DNA of 64,000 nucleotides from Pycnococcus provasolii (taxonomy: Eukaryota; Chlorophyta; Pseudoscourfieldiophyceae; Pseudoscourfieldiales), in assembly GCA_049487715.1 (NCBI GenBank), contig CP150551.1, forward strand, positions 248,001 to 312,000, in the 5' to 3' direction. This document shows, piece after piece, positions 51,373 through 61,291 of the stretch. Within the stretch, counting starts at the first letter, position 1. Every line of letters begins with the position of its first letter. The position numbers and the translations under genes are program-made. The notes beneath the pieces were generated by a model. The model saw only the letters and a list, made by a program, of their open reading frames with translations. It ran no database searches and was not told the origin of the DNA.

Positions 51373-53121
51373 ATGCGACCGAAAGCGAATCCTGGCACTG
51401 ACGGTGGTGGTGGTGGTGGTCGTCGTCGCCCGCGTAGGACAGCCTGGTGTGCGTCGATCCTTCTCGTCGTCACCACGCTCGTCGCGCTGAACATTGTCGG
51501 CGTGATTCTGAGAAGTGCCCCGGAAAGGGAGACGACGGATCAAACGTATCGTCGTCAAATGATGGCGAGGTTCTACCGGGGTGATCCTGTTAGGGAGAGC
51601 GGAAATCAGCGAGAGACTGGAAATGCTATTGGCGTGAGCGGTGCTAGCACAAAGGTCTCCTTCACACCTTGGGTGAAACGAAAGCTAGGATGTGAATTCA
51701 TGGCGGAGAGTGGCAATGGACCGAACAATGCCAGGGCTTGGTGGCAACGCTTCTGGGAACCTTGTATAGCCTGCAAAGATGAGGAGCGCATCGGGCGTAT
51801 CGGAGATGGCGGTAAGTGGATTTGTGATCCTCAGCTCGTGCTGAGCAAGCCATGCTCTGTGCTCTCGGTGGGGAGTTCCAACGAGTTCTCCTTCGAACGT
51901 GAGATGGTGGAACGTTTTAGATGCACCATACACATCTACGATCATACATCTAATCCGCCAACGCCGGGTGTGGACATTCCAGCTCATTTAATGCATCTCG
52001 TGAAATTCCATCGTACCGCCTTTGACACCACAGTTGTGGACGAGCAAACAACGACGCTGTCAGTCATGGTGGATAATCTTATTCAGGCGGCAGGTACAGA
52101 TCGGGTGGATATTTTCAAAATTGACTGCGAAGGCTGTGAGTTTTCCTCGTTTCAGTCTCCCGAGAATGTTCAGATCGTGCAGAAAAAGGTTGTGCAGATG
52201 CAGATGGAGATTCACTTTGGACCCAATTCGTTGCAGCAAGTTTCCAACCTTTGGTTTGCCATGGTGAACAAGTTTGGAATGGTTCCATTTCACAAAGAGG
52301 CTAATATCGAGTTCCCCATGGGAGGTGATGGTCTGGCGCTGGAACTTGCATTTTTGAATCAAATGTATGTGAAGCATGAAGTTCGACAGGTAAAGGATGA
52401 AATCGGTGAGACTGTGAATGACAGTGCTCCGATGTCTATTTCGGACGACGCAAATCGGGCGGCATTTACGCATATATACGACAAAGGTATGTGGGGCAGT
52501 GGCGGTGGCGGCAGCGGAGCCGGATCTACGGTGGAATACACAACACTTCTACGAGAAAGGCTCAAAACGTTCATACGAGACTACAACATTAAGTCAATGA
52601 TCGATGTCCCATGCGGTGCTATTGTATGGACGAGCGTCCTACTCAATGAGCTGCCAAGTGACTTTCGCTATCACGGCGGCGACGTTGTGTCGCGAATCGT
52701 GGAAGCCAACAAAAAGACGTGGGCACACGATCCCCAAAAGACGTTCAGCGTATGGGATATCTCACGCACCCCCATTTCGCCCGGGTTCGACTTTATCTTC
52801 TGTCGCGATGCACTCCAGCACTTGCCGTACGCCACAATATTCGATGCACTTCACATGTTCTCTCGATCCGATGCAAAGTACCTGCTGGTCGGGTCTTATC
52901 CGAACGGAAGAAAGAACGTGGATATCGAGAAGCCCGGCGGAATGTTCGACATCGATTTGAGGAAGGCACCGTTCCTTCTTGAACCGGAACAGAAATGGGA
53001 AGAGGCACCTGGGCTAGCGCGCCATGAGCCTGGTCACGATAAATATCTTTACCTTTACAGAATTTCTAAATTGCGCGCGGTAGATTTTCTTGGACGCAAA
53101 AATAAGATTATAACCGGATAG
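51373..53121 (+). CDS. Membrane-anchored dual methyltransferase, array copy 3
   Basis: Protein identical to copy 1 (582 residues, ATG at 51373). Complete identity between copies implies very recent duplication, gene conversion, or an assembly repeat; the sequence alone cannot tell. Confidence 0.85.
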   Translation: MRPKANPGTDGGGGGGRRRPRRTAWCASILLVVTTLVALNIVGVILRSAPERETTDQTYRRQMMARFYRGDPVRESGNQRETGNAIGVSGASTKVSFTPWVKRKLGCEFMAESGNGPNNARAWWQRFWEPCIACKDEERIGRIGDGGKWICDPQLVLSKPCSVLSVGSSNEFSFEREMVERFRCTIHIYDHTSNPPTPGVDIPAHLMHLVKFHRTAFDTTVVDEQTTTLSVMVDNLIQAAGTDRVDIFKIDCEGCEFSSFQSPENVQIVQKKVVQMQMEIHFGPNSLQQVSNLWFAMVNKFGMVPFHKEANIEFPMGGDGLALELAFLNQMYVKHEVRQVKDEIGETVNDSAPMSISDDANRAAFTHIYDKGMWGSGGGGSGAGSTVEYTTLLRERLKTFIRDYNIKSMIDVPCGAIVWTSVLLNELPSDFRYHGGDVVSRIVEANKKTWAHDPQKTFSVWDISRTPISPGFDFIFCRDALQHLPYATIFDALHMFSRSDAKYLLVGSYPNGRKNVDIEKPGGMFDIDLRKAPFLLEPEQKWEEAPGLARHEPGHDKYLYLYRISKLRAVDFLGRKNKIITG

Positions 53122-53533
53122 GCAGAGCGAGGGCCATGGAACGAGTGCAAAAGATTTTCTAACTGAACTCAATAATCTTGGATTCGACATTTACGAGGAC
53201 GCAGTGATTGGCGACATTTTTGTACCAAGGGACGTCCGCAAGATTGAGCCGTATCAATACGGTATTCACAATCGACGAGTCTACGATCTGATTGCCGTGA
53301 GGAGGAAATAAAGGGCAATTGCATGTAAGAGCCGAATGGGACATCACGTTGTTAGTTTTCCCTCCCGCAGAAGATTTCGATTTCCGATTTGTTCCCCCCG
53401 AACCCAACCCCGGTCGAAGTTTTCAAATAACGCCGCATTCGTGCGTTACACGTTACACATCGTCGCATAACCCACGAATATACGAAACGCGCGCACACAA
53501 CTGCTACTAGTGCTCTTCACGCGTATACACGTC

Positions 53534-55282
53534 ATGCGACCGAAAGCGAATCCTGGCACTGACGGTGGTGGTGGTGGTGGTCGTCGTCGCCCGCGTAGGA
53601 CAGCCTGGTGTGCGTCGATCCTTCTCGTCGTCACCACGCTCGTCGCGCTGAACATTGTCGGCGTGATTCTGAGAAGTGCCCCGGAAAGGGAGACGACGGA
53701 TCAAACGTATCGTCGTCAAATGATGGCGAGGTTCTACCGGGGTGATCCTGTTAGGGAGAGCGGAAATCAGCGAGAGACTGGAAATGCTATTGGCGTGAGC
53801 GGTGCTAGCACAAAGGTCTCCTTCACACCTTGGGTGAAACGAAAGCTAGGATGTGAATTCATGGCGGAGAGTGGCAATGGACCGAACAATGCCAGGGCTT
53901 GGTGGCAACGCTTCTGGGAACCTTGTATAGCCTGCAAAGATGAGGAGCGCATCGGGCGTATCGGAGATGGCGGTAAGTGGATTTGTGATCCTCAGCTCGT
54001 GCTGAGCAAGCCATGCTCTGTGCTCTCGGTGGGGAGTTCCAACGAGTTCTCCTTCGAACGTGAGATGGTGGAACGTTTTAGATGCACCATACACATCTAC
54101 GATCATACATCTAATCCGCCAACGCCGGGTGTGGACATTCCAGCTCATTTAATGCATCTCGTGAAATTCCATCGTACCGCCTTTGACACCACAGTTGTGG
54201 ACGAGCAAACAACGACGCTGTCAGTCATGGTGGATAATCTTATTCAGGCGGCAGGTACAGATCGGGTGGATATTTTCAAAATTGACTGCGAAGGCTGTGA
54301 GTTTTCCTCGTTTCAGTCTCCCGAGAATGTTCAGATCGTGCAGAAAAAGGTTGTGCAGATGCAGATGGAGATTCACTTTGGACCCAATTCGTTGCAGCAA
54401 GTTTCCAACCTTTGGTTTGCCATGGTGAACAAGTTTGGAATGGTTCCATTTCACAAAGAGGCTAATATCGAGTTCCCCATGGGAGGTGATGGTCTGGCGC
54501 TGGAACTTGCATTTTTGAATCAAATGTATGTGAAGCATGAAGTTCGACAGGTAAAGGATGAAATCGGTGAGACTGTGAATGACAGTGCTCCGATGTCTAT
54601 TTCGGACGACGCAAATCGGGCGGCATTTACGCATATATACGACAAAGGTATGTGGGGCAGTGGCGGTGGCGGCAGCGGAGCCGGATCTACGGTGGAATAC
54701 ACAACACTTCTACGAGAAAGGCTCAAAACGTTCATACGAGACTACAACATTAAGTCAATGATCGATGTCCCATGCGGTGCTATTGTATGGACGAGCGTCC
54801 TACTCAATGAGCTGCCAAGTGACTTTCGCTATCACGGCGGCGACGTTGTGTCGCGAATCGTGGAAGCCAACAAAAAGACGTGGGCACACGATCCCCAAAA
54901 GACGTTCAGCGTATGGGATATCTCACGCACCCCCATTTCGCCCGGGTTCGACTTTATCTTCTGTCGCGATGCACTCCAGCACTTGCCGTACGCCACAATA
55001 TTCGATGCACTTCACATGTTCTCTCGATCCGATGCAAAGTACCTGCTGGTCGGGTCTTATCCGAACGGAAGAAAGAACGTGGATATCGAGAAGCCCGGCG
55101 GAATGTTCGACATCGATTTGAGGAAGGCACCGTTCCTTCTTGAACCGGAACAGAAATGGGAAGAGGCACCTGGGCTAGCGCGCCATGAGCCTGGTCACGA
55201 TAAATATCTTTACCTTTACAGAATTTCTAAATTGCGCGCGGTAGATTTTCTTGGACGCAAAAATAAGATTATAACCGGATAG
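53534..55282 (+). CDS. Membrane-anchored dual methyltransferase, array copy 4
   Basis: Protein identical to copy 1 (582 residues, ATG at 53534). This is the last complete copy. Its 3' tail (to 55500) matches the other units and then passes into the partial fifth unit. Confidence 0.85.
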   Translation: MRPKANPGTDGGGGGGRRRPRRTAWCASILLVVTTLVALNIVGVILRSAPERETTDQTYRRQMMARFYRGDPVRESGNQRETGNAIGVSGASTKVSFTPWVKRKLGCEFMAESGNGPNNARAWWQRFWEPCIACKDEERIGRIGDGGKWICDPQLVLSKPCSVLSVGSSNEFSFEREMVERFRCTIHIYDHTSNPPTPGVDIPAHLMHLVKFHRTAFDTTVVDEQTTTLSVMVDNLIQAAGTDRVDIFKIDCEGCEFSSFQSPENVQIVQKKVVQMQMEIHFGPNSLQQVSNLWFAMVNKFGMVPFHKEANIEFPMGGDGLALELAFLNQMYVKHEVRQVKDEIGETVNDSAPMSISDDANRAAFTHIYDKGMWGSGGGGSGAGSTVEYTTLLRERLKTFIRDYNIKSMIDVPCGAIVWTSVLLNELPSDFRYHGGDVVSRIVEANKKTWAHDPQKTFSVWDISRTPISPGFDFIFCRDALQHLPYATIFDALHMFSRSDAKYLLVGSYPNGRKNVDIEKPGGMFDIDLRKAPFLLEPEQKWEEAPGLARHEPGHDKYLYLYRISKLRAVDFLGRKNKIITG

Positions 55283-55659
55283 GCAGAGCGAGGGCCATGG
55301 AACGAGTGCAAAAGATTTTCTAACTGAACTCAATAATCTTGGATTCGACATTTACGAGGACGCAGTGATTGGCGACATTTTTGTACCAAGGGACGTCCGC
55401 AAGATTGAGCCGTATCAATACGGTATTCACAATCGACGAGTCTACGATCTGATTGCCGTGAGGAGGAAATAAAGGGCAATTGCATGTAAGAGCCGAATGG
55501 GACATCACGTTGTTAGTTTTCCCTCCCACCGAAGATTTCGATTTCCGATTTGTTCCCCCCAAACCCAACCCCGGTCGAAGTTTTCAAATAACGCCGCATT
55601 CGTGCGTTACACGTTACACATCGTCGCAAGGCACCGTTCCTTCTTGAGGTACGTACAAG

Positions 55660-58123
55660 ATGTACAAGAAGGGATGGGTCGGCAACGGCCAGGTCTCCGC
55701 AACGTCTGGCTCAAGATATCTCTCAAGCTCGATCGATCTGCTCGATGCTGTCTGGGATGAAACCTTCCTGCAGCAACCCCCCGCATGGGCATCGGTTGAC
55801 TGTCCTTCGAACATCATCGGCGCCCATTGTAAGATGCTAGGCTACAAGCAGGGGCAGCTGGTAAGCTCGATCCGGTTTGTGGGCGGCAATGCATACTATG
55901 CGCTGAAGGAGTCCACGCACACAACTGTGGTGAAGGCAAGTGTGGCATCGGGGTGGGGAAGCGCATCTCGTTGCGCTGGTGGCATCTGCAGGCTTCCCGC
56001 GAGTTGGAACGACATCGAGACAAACTTAGGCACGAATGAAGCTGTCACAAGATTTGCGCTCTCAAAAGACCAGTGCATGACCGTATGTTCTGCCGATGCA
56101 CTTTGCCACACTTGTGTAGGGATATCCGGAACCGAGGCCAACGGTTGGGTACCGACAAAGCGACCTGCGAACGACTTTATCGCTGATTGCTCCGCGTCCT
56201 CGCCGTGCAGCCCCTCTGTTGAGGTGATCGAAAAGCAGCCGTGTCGTCATGCCAAGGCGTGCAGACCGCCTAGTGCACTCGCCGGTGTGTCTGGCAGGAC
56301 TCCTGTTGACAAAGCTTCGTGTTTGGTGGCTTGCGAAGCTGATCCGTCTTGCCACTCTTGTGTGAGTGACTCGTCGAACTCTTGGATACCCACGACGCTG
56401 TCACCTTCGGCGTACACGCCCGACTGCACTGACACAAATCCATGCAGCCCCTCCGTGATGGTCGCATCGATGGCGGCTCCGGGAGAGGTGATTGTGACGG
56501 CCCGAGGTACCTCGGCACGACGAATTCTAGGAACTTGGGACGAGTCGGGTAGCAGCCTCATGCCAATGCCGTACTGGGACGACTGGTACGCCCCCCCCAA
56601 ACAACGAGTGGGGGTGGTCGTCTAACGCGTACAACGTCCACTGCCCCTCTGGCACAGTAGGAAGTGATTGCTACATGCACGGTCCTGCGATTGGCCCGAA
56701 CCAGCTGCCAATCAAGAGAGTTGTGGAATCTGAAAAGGGCTCAACAACTTACGTTGCATTCGAGGCACCTTACATCAAGTTTGTCCGCACATACCCGGTA
56801 TCTACCGCGCCCGTGCGAACCATTGGCAATGGTGCGAATTGGTGGGATAGCTTTAACAGCGCTGGTTGGAGCCTCTGTCCAACGCCCTACCATGCCATGT
56901 ATGGGCTGTATCGCAGTCCTCATGAGGATATTTCTAGCATCGAGTCTGCTAATTGCGGGGCTATTGCGAACCTGCCACTAGACGCCGCCGGCCAGCCGGA
57001 CGTCGAGTGCATGGATCACGATATCAGCACATCATTCGATCACCAAGGTGACTCCACATGTCCCGACGGTTACTGGGCGAACGGCCTGTACCGCGCATCG
57101 TGCAACTTTCTCTGGTGCATCGAGTACATTCGGTGTTGCCGGCAGAAAGGCGGATACAATTATGGCGTCGTGAAGGAACGCGTGGATGTTTCGTCGTCCT
57201 TCGACCGCAAAGGGATGCAAAGCTGCAGTCCAGGCTACTTCATGACAGGCATGTTTCGAAGTGGAGATATAGTGAACAATCAGTGGCAACTTTGGCATAT
57301 CGAGTATCTTCTCTGTGCGAAATTCAAGCCTCAACCTCCTCAGGAGGAGCGCTATATGAAGGATCCGAGAGCCAGCAATCTTTGGAAGATGGCACTTCCT
57401 AAGCACGTGGTCGCATCTGCAAGCGCCTTCGAGCAGAATCCGCTCAAATACGCGAGCAAATTCTTGTGGGAACGGCTCCCCAAGGCGACAGGACTCTTCA
57501 CTGCGGACTGCACTGGTTTGAGCGTGGGAGCGTCATGCACCCTCAAAGGGACGTGGATAGGCAGCGCGACTGCCGGGGCAACGGCGTCGATCGATGTGGA
57601 GACGATCTTTCACCAGGGCGACGACGTCTGCCTGTTTACCGACAGTTCCACTGCACCCGCGGACCCTAAGGAGACAGGCGCTGAGACGCTGATACCTTTC
57701 GACAGTGCATTCACTAGTGGCGGTCATTGGAATCACGTCTTGGCGCCTTTGCACCAGTGCTTTCCACCGGCCGTCGGCTCGTTGTTTACATACGGACAGC
57801 CGGACTTTTCCTGCCATACCATAAAAACAATCAATACTTCAATCCAGGCGCTCTTCAGTGGAGGTGACGCATGGGACGTTACGAAGGTAAAAATCTCGAA
57901 CCGTGTTGCCTGCTGCCAAGAGCGTCTCGGGACATTCGAGATCTTGGCGCTGAGAGATCAAGGTTGGGAGACATGCTACAGTGGCACAATGACCGACGTT
58001 GGACCGCGCTCGTTCGCTTGCAACGCTCCGAACAGCCGAGGCATTATGCTCAAGAAGACCTCTAGTGACGAATGGAATTTGCTGAGGGTCGAAGCGTTTG
58101 GCACATTCAGCAGCACCTCGTGA
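55660..58123 (+). CDS. Cysteine-rich repeat protein, frame broken at a C8 run
   Basis: Frame 1 runs 55660-56625 and frame 2 continues to 58123; dropping one C from the C8 run at 56591-56598 joins them as WYAPPNNEWGW, about 821 residues. Frame 1 has two repeated ~70-residue modules, CMTVCSADALCHTCVG...WVPTKRP...CSPSVEV and CLVACEADPSCHSCVS...WIPTTLS...CSPSVMV. Frame 2 has repeated blocks with CP.GY...GLYR/GMFRS and a W.IEY..CC pattern, then a CCQERLG block. High Cys, Trp and Gly content suggests a disulfide-rich extracellular binding protein. There is no signal peptide at the present start, and DNA up to 55647 belongs to the methyltransferase unit, so the 5' end seems lost or replaced. I do not recognise the family. 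Confidence 0.6.
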
Positions 58124-58246
58124 TGGGCTGAGAAGGACAGATCGCACTCCCCAATATTAGGATTTCCCAATAACAGTTCACTTGCCATCCTTTTTTTGTT
58201 TGGATTTTTGGTTTATGTTTTTTTTTTTTTTTTTTTTGGTAAGTGT
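58124..58246. other. Short spacer with long poly-T run
   Basis: Convergent spacer between the Cys-rich gene and the RING/AP2 gene. A T-run of 19-20 bases (58218-58237) is flanked by further T-rich sequence. Confidence 0.5.
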
Positions 58247-60674
58247 TTAACTGTTCATTTCATCCGCATCCGCATTGTTTTGCGACTCGCCTCCGGCACG
58301 CCTCGCGTGCAAAATGTTCTTGCTCAGGCCCTTGACGATCGATATCAACCTTTGTGCAAGCGCATCGATGGCGATATCGTTATTCTGAATTGCGCACTTG
58401 ATTAGAGTAACAGCCATCGCGGTATAGTCCCTTTGAGACTGTTTAGATTTTTCATTGATCGCCATGGCTGCGTCCACGAAGTCGAATGTATCTTTTCCAG
58501 GATCCCATTTTGCATGGGGTGGCATCACAAAAAAACGATCGACGAGAACCTCAATGATAAAACCGAAAAAAAGAACTGGGCTGTTGGCCTCGATATCTGT
58601 AGGCATGCGCGGCTTAATACGCACATCCGCTTGGTTCGCAGGTGATGCTGCCGCGTGATCGACTACTAGAGCCGGCTGCTTAGCTGAAAGCACAGCTGCT
58701 GTAGGTGGTGAAACCACAGCTGGAGGCACATCTTTTTTGCTGTACCTTGCGGCTGTAGCTTGCCTTGTTTGTGGTGGTGAAGGATTGCCCTCAGTTGTCA
58801 TTCGGCGTCGTGACCGATTCATGTTCAGATTGTCATCCGGCGACTCAGCTTGGATCCTTTTCCTCGTTCCCGACTTGCTTCTCTGGCCTGTCATCTTGTT
58901 TTTTCCTCTGTCTTTTATTTGTTGCTGGCGTCTATGATGTGCACACAACGTATCGCCAGGCAAGGCATTGTTCTTGCAGGACCATTCCCTGCCGTCGTTT
59001 CTTGTGCATTTTTTGCTTGTCTGTTTTTTTTCCCGGTCTTCCATGAGTTTCCTGTGATGGGCACACAACGTATCGCCAGGCAAGGCGTTGTTCTTGCAGG
59101 ACCATCCCCTACCGTCGTTTCTCCCGCATGCTCTGGCAGCTCTGCTGCTCGGTGCTTTCTTGTCTTGTTGCCGATCGATGGTGAGCATTGCGCCGTGCGC
59201 TTCAGATCCTTCAATGTTTCTGCGTGGCTCCCAAGTGAAGTCGCGGCGATTTGGATAATCAACCCATTCGACTAAGTACTCCAAGCTAGTGATTCCATCA
59301 ATGTGCGCAGCGCGGCGTTGATGTATCGTTTTGACCGTGTAGCTCCCGGGCATCTCCGCTCCATGCGATGCTCCCCCAGCTCCTGGTTGGTCGTGAGCGA
59401 GACGCCACCAATACGCGTCATCGCGGCGTTCCTTTTCGTGAAGAACGCATAGACGCAGCATCACGACTTGTTCCGCGTCAAACTTGACCGTATGCCAAAA
59501 GGAATCTTTACCCCTTGGCCCGCCCCAGTTTGTGATGGTTCCACGATCCCACGCATTTGAACTGCTCAATGCTCCGCGAATTTCCACGCGCTGACCAACG
59601 AGTCGCTGGGACAGCTCAATCTCTCTCTCTCTTTCCTCTGTGGTGAGCTCAGAGAGGTACTTTGTTGCGCGTTTCATCAATTCTTTTCCAGCTCCAGATG
59701 TGTGCTGCCGCGAATTGTCCGCCTGCTCGGATGGCGCGAACTGCGTGGGAACAGGCGCCGTAAATTCTTCCGGTCCGACTCCCGCTTTGCAGCTAGCTTC
59801 AGCACCACGAGCACCCAATTCAATTCGTATGTTACGCATTGCATGCACAGAAGCGGAAAATTGCGCGGGCACAGGCACCGTTTCTTTAAAGTTGAGCATC
59901 GCCGGATCTTTCGCAAGGTCTCGCCAGACGCGGTCACGAACAAACGCGGCTTCCATGGCCGTCTCGTATGCACCAAGGTGAATCTTCTTCCTATTGCAGT
60001 GCACGAATGCGCGGTACTTGTTTTGAAGTTCTTTCGCATAACTCACGCCGCGGTAACGAGCTTCCTCCTCTTCCTCCTCCTCTTCATCTTCCTCCTCCTC
60101 TTCCTCCTCCTCTTGTGGTTGCGTGTGGCTACCACGGACCGGCGCCCTGCACAACGGGCAAGGCATCTTTCGGCCAGTAACTTGCACTTCACACGATTGG
60201 CACACGTTTGTGTGCGTGCACTCCCACGCGCTTGCCCCTGCGAGGTGCGTCGAGGCTTCATGATAGTTGAAGCCTGTTTTATTTAGCGTGTTAGGTTGTT
60301 AGTGTATGTTGTTATCTGCCGTGGATGGATGGTTATAACTTAGAGGTAAACTCACAGACGATGCACTCCATCAGCGCCGCCGCAGCCGCTTGTGGTCCTG
60401 GTGAGTCAAGGGATTCCGGGACGAAAGGCGCGTGCCATTCGGTGCGCGGCCACTCGCCCTCACCATGCTGCTCAAGCTGCCGATGATGCTCAGTTTCTAG
60501 GAGTGGGTGCACTTCCCCACCACCATTATCATGTTCCTCTGCAACCGCTTGCGAGTCCGAGGGCGAGAGGTTGGCCGGTGCGTCGGTGCGTTCGCTATCG
60601 CTCTCTCGGACGTGAAGATGGGGGCGTTCAATTCCTTCACAATTAACTTCGTTTGCGTCCTGGGCCAACTCCAT
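58247..60674 (-). CDS. RING-AP2-Tudor-like-chromo-WRC2 protein, two exons
   Basis: Exon 1 is 60674-60356, exon 2 is 60273-58247; the 82-nt intron starts GTGAGT and ends AAACAG. The join completes a codon (T+GC) for the second RING cysteine. The 781-residue product has a full C3HC4 RING: C104, C107, C125, H127, C131, C134, C145, C148 (ECIVC, ECTHTNVCQSC, PCPLC). Then a Glu-rich run, an AP2/ERF domain at ~179-236 (YRGVSYAKELQNKYRAFV, LGAYETAMEAA), a Tudor-like barrel (~330-399), a chromodomain at ~418-474 (LEYLVEWVDYP, FTWEP), and two WRC zinc modules at 489-513 and 529-553 (C-x9-C-x10-C-x2-H, both CKNNALPGDTLCAHH). A nuclear, chromatin-reading E3 ligase is inferred. Confidence 0.85.
58942..59125 (-). 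repeat. 120-bp in-frame duplication encoding the two WRC modules
   Basis: CACACAACGTATCGCCAGGC occurs at about 58942 and 59062, 120 bp (40 codons) apart, with ~60 bp of near-identity on each side. The WRC module was duplicated recently. Confidence 0.8.
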
Positions 60675-61291
60675 TGCGCAGTGATTGATGCCAGTGATGC
60701 CACAATGATGCCAGAGTGATGCAAGGCCCTTAAGAGTTGAAGCCTTGTTAAGTCCCCCCAGTTGAGCCTAACGTCTGACGAGGGGAGGAGTCCTTTTTGC
60801 ACTAAGGGTTCCCAGTCAGACAGTCTGATGGAGCGCACGAAGCACGAACGAGCCGGGCGTTGGAGAGTTGGAGGCGAGTCCTCCAACGCGTGGACTCCAC
60901 ATCCACAGTAACAGGTTGGGCAATCCACGTTGGCTCCCACGCGTGCTCGTACCACCTCTAAAAACCAAAATTGGCAACCAAGGAGGAGGTACAAACTCCC
61001 CGGTCCCGCCCTACTTTTCTACCACGTAGACACACAGGTCTGAGCACCCTTCAAAACGTAACCGTCGGTTAGAATTTATGTGACTCAAAAATGTTATTAC
61101 TTCTAAAAAAACTTCTCCTGCGTTGCAACGCGCCCACACAACTTCATCCCTTGTCTCCACTTTAGCCGCACACGCACACACGGCGGTGTGCCGCGACAAA
61201 CCATCCATCGTTATCCTGGCGCGCCACCTACAATCTCGCAAACAAAAAAAGAACGTTTTGCGTTCGCAGCAGATTTTTTTTTCTCTCATCT
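60675..61291. other. Spacer with possible decayed transposase fragment
   Basis: About 600 bp between the RING/AP2 start and the ClpC stop. A minus-strand open stretch (60994 toward 60740) reads VDCPTCYCGCGVHALE, PARSCFV and DWEPLVQKGLLPSSD, reminiscent of the zinc cluster near KDZ-type transposases, but it is short and runs out of frame into exon 1 of the next gene. The rest (61000-61290) is A/T-richer 3' flank of ClpC. Confidence 0.3.

Larger units (their letters stand above)
46857..55628 (+). repeat. Tandem array: four 2,161-bp units plus partial fifth
   Basis: Units start GACATCACGTTG at 46857, 49018, 51179 and 53340, period exactly 2,161 bp. The encoded proteins and every off-frame open stretch are the same in all four, so the units appear identical. 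A fifth start at 55501 keeps only ~128 bp and carries several substitutions (for example CCCACCGAAG for CCCGCAGAAG, and CCCCAAACCC for CCCCGAACCC). The DNA left of 46857 is a diverged relative of the tail of each unit, so amplification probably began by unequal exchange between related gene ends. Confidence 0.93.

Noticed and set aside
46857-55628. Repeat array as CRISPR or rDNA
   Set aside because: Units are 2.2 kb, each with a protein-coding gene and no spacer variation or rRNA signature.
60497-60994. 165-residue minus-strand gene with zinc cluster
   Set aside because: It overlaps exon 1 of the RING/AP2 gene in another frame; only its first ~85 residues look protein-like, so it is kept as a possible transposase remnant.
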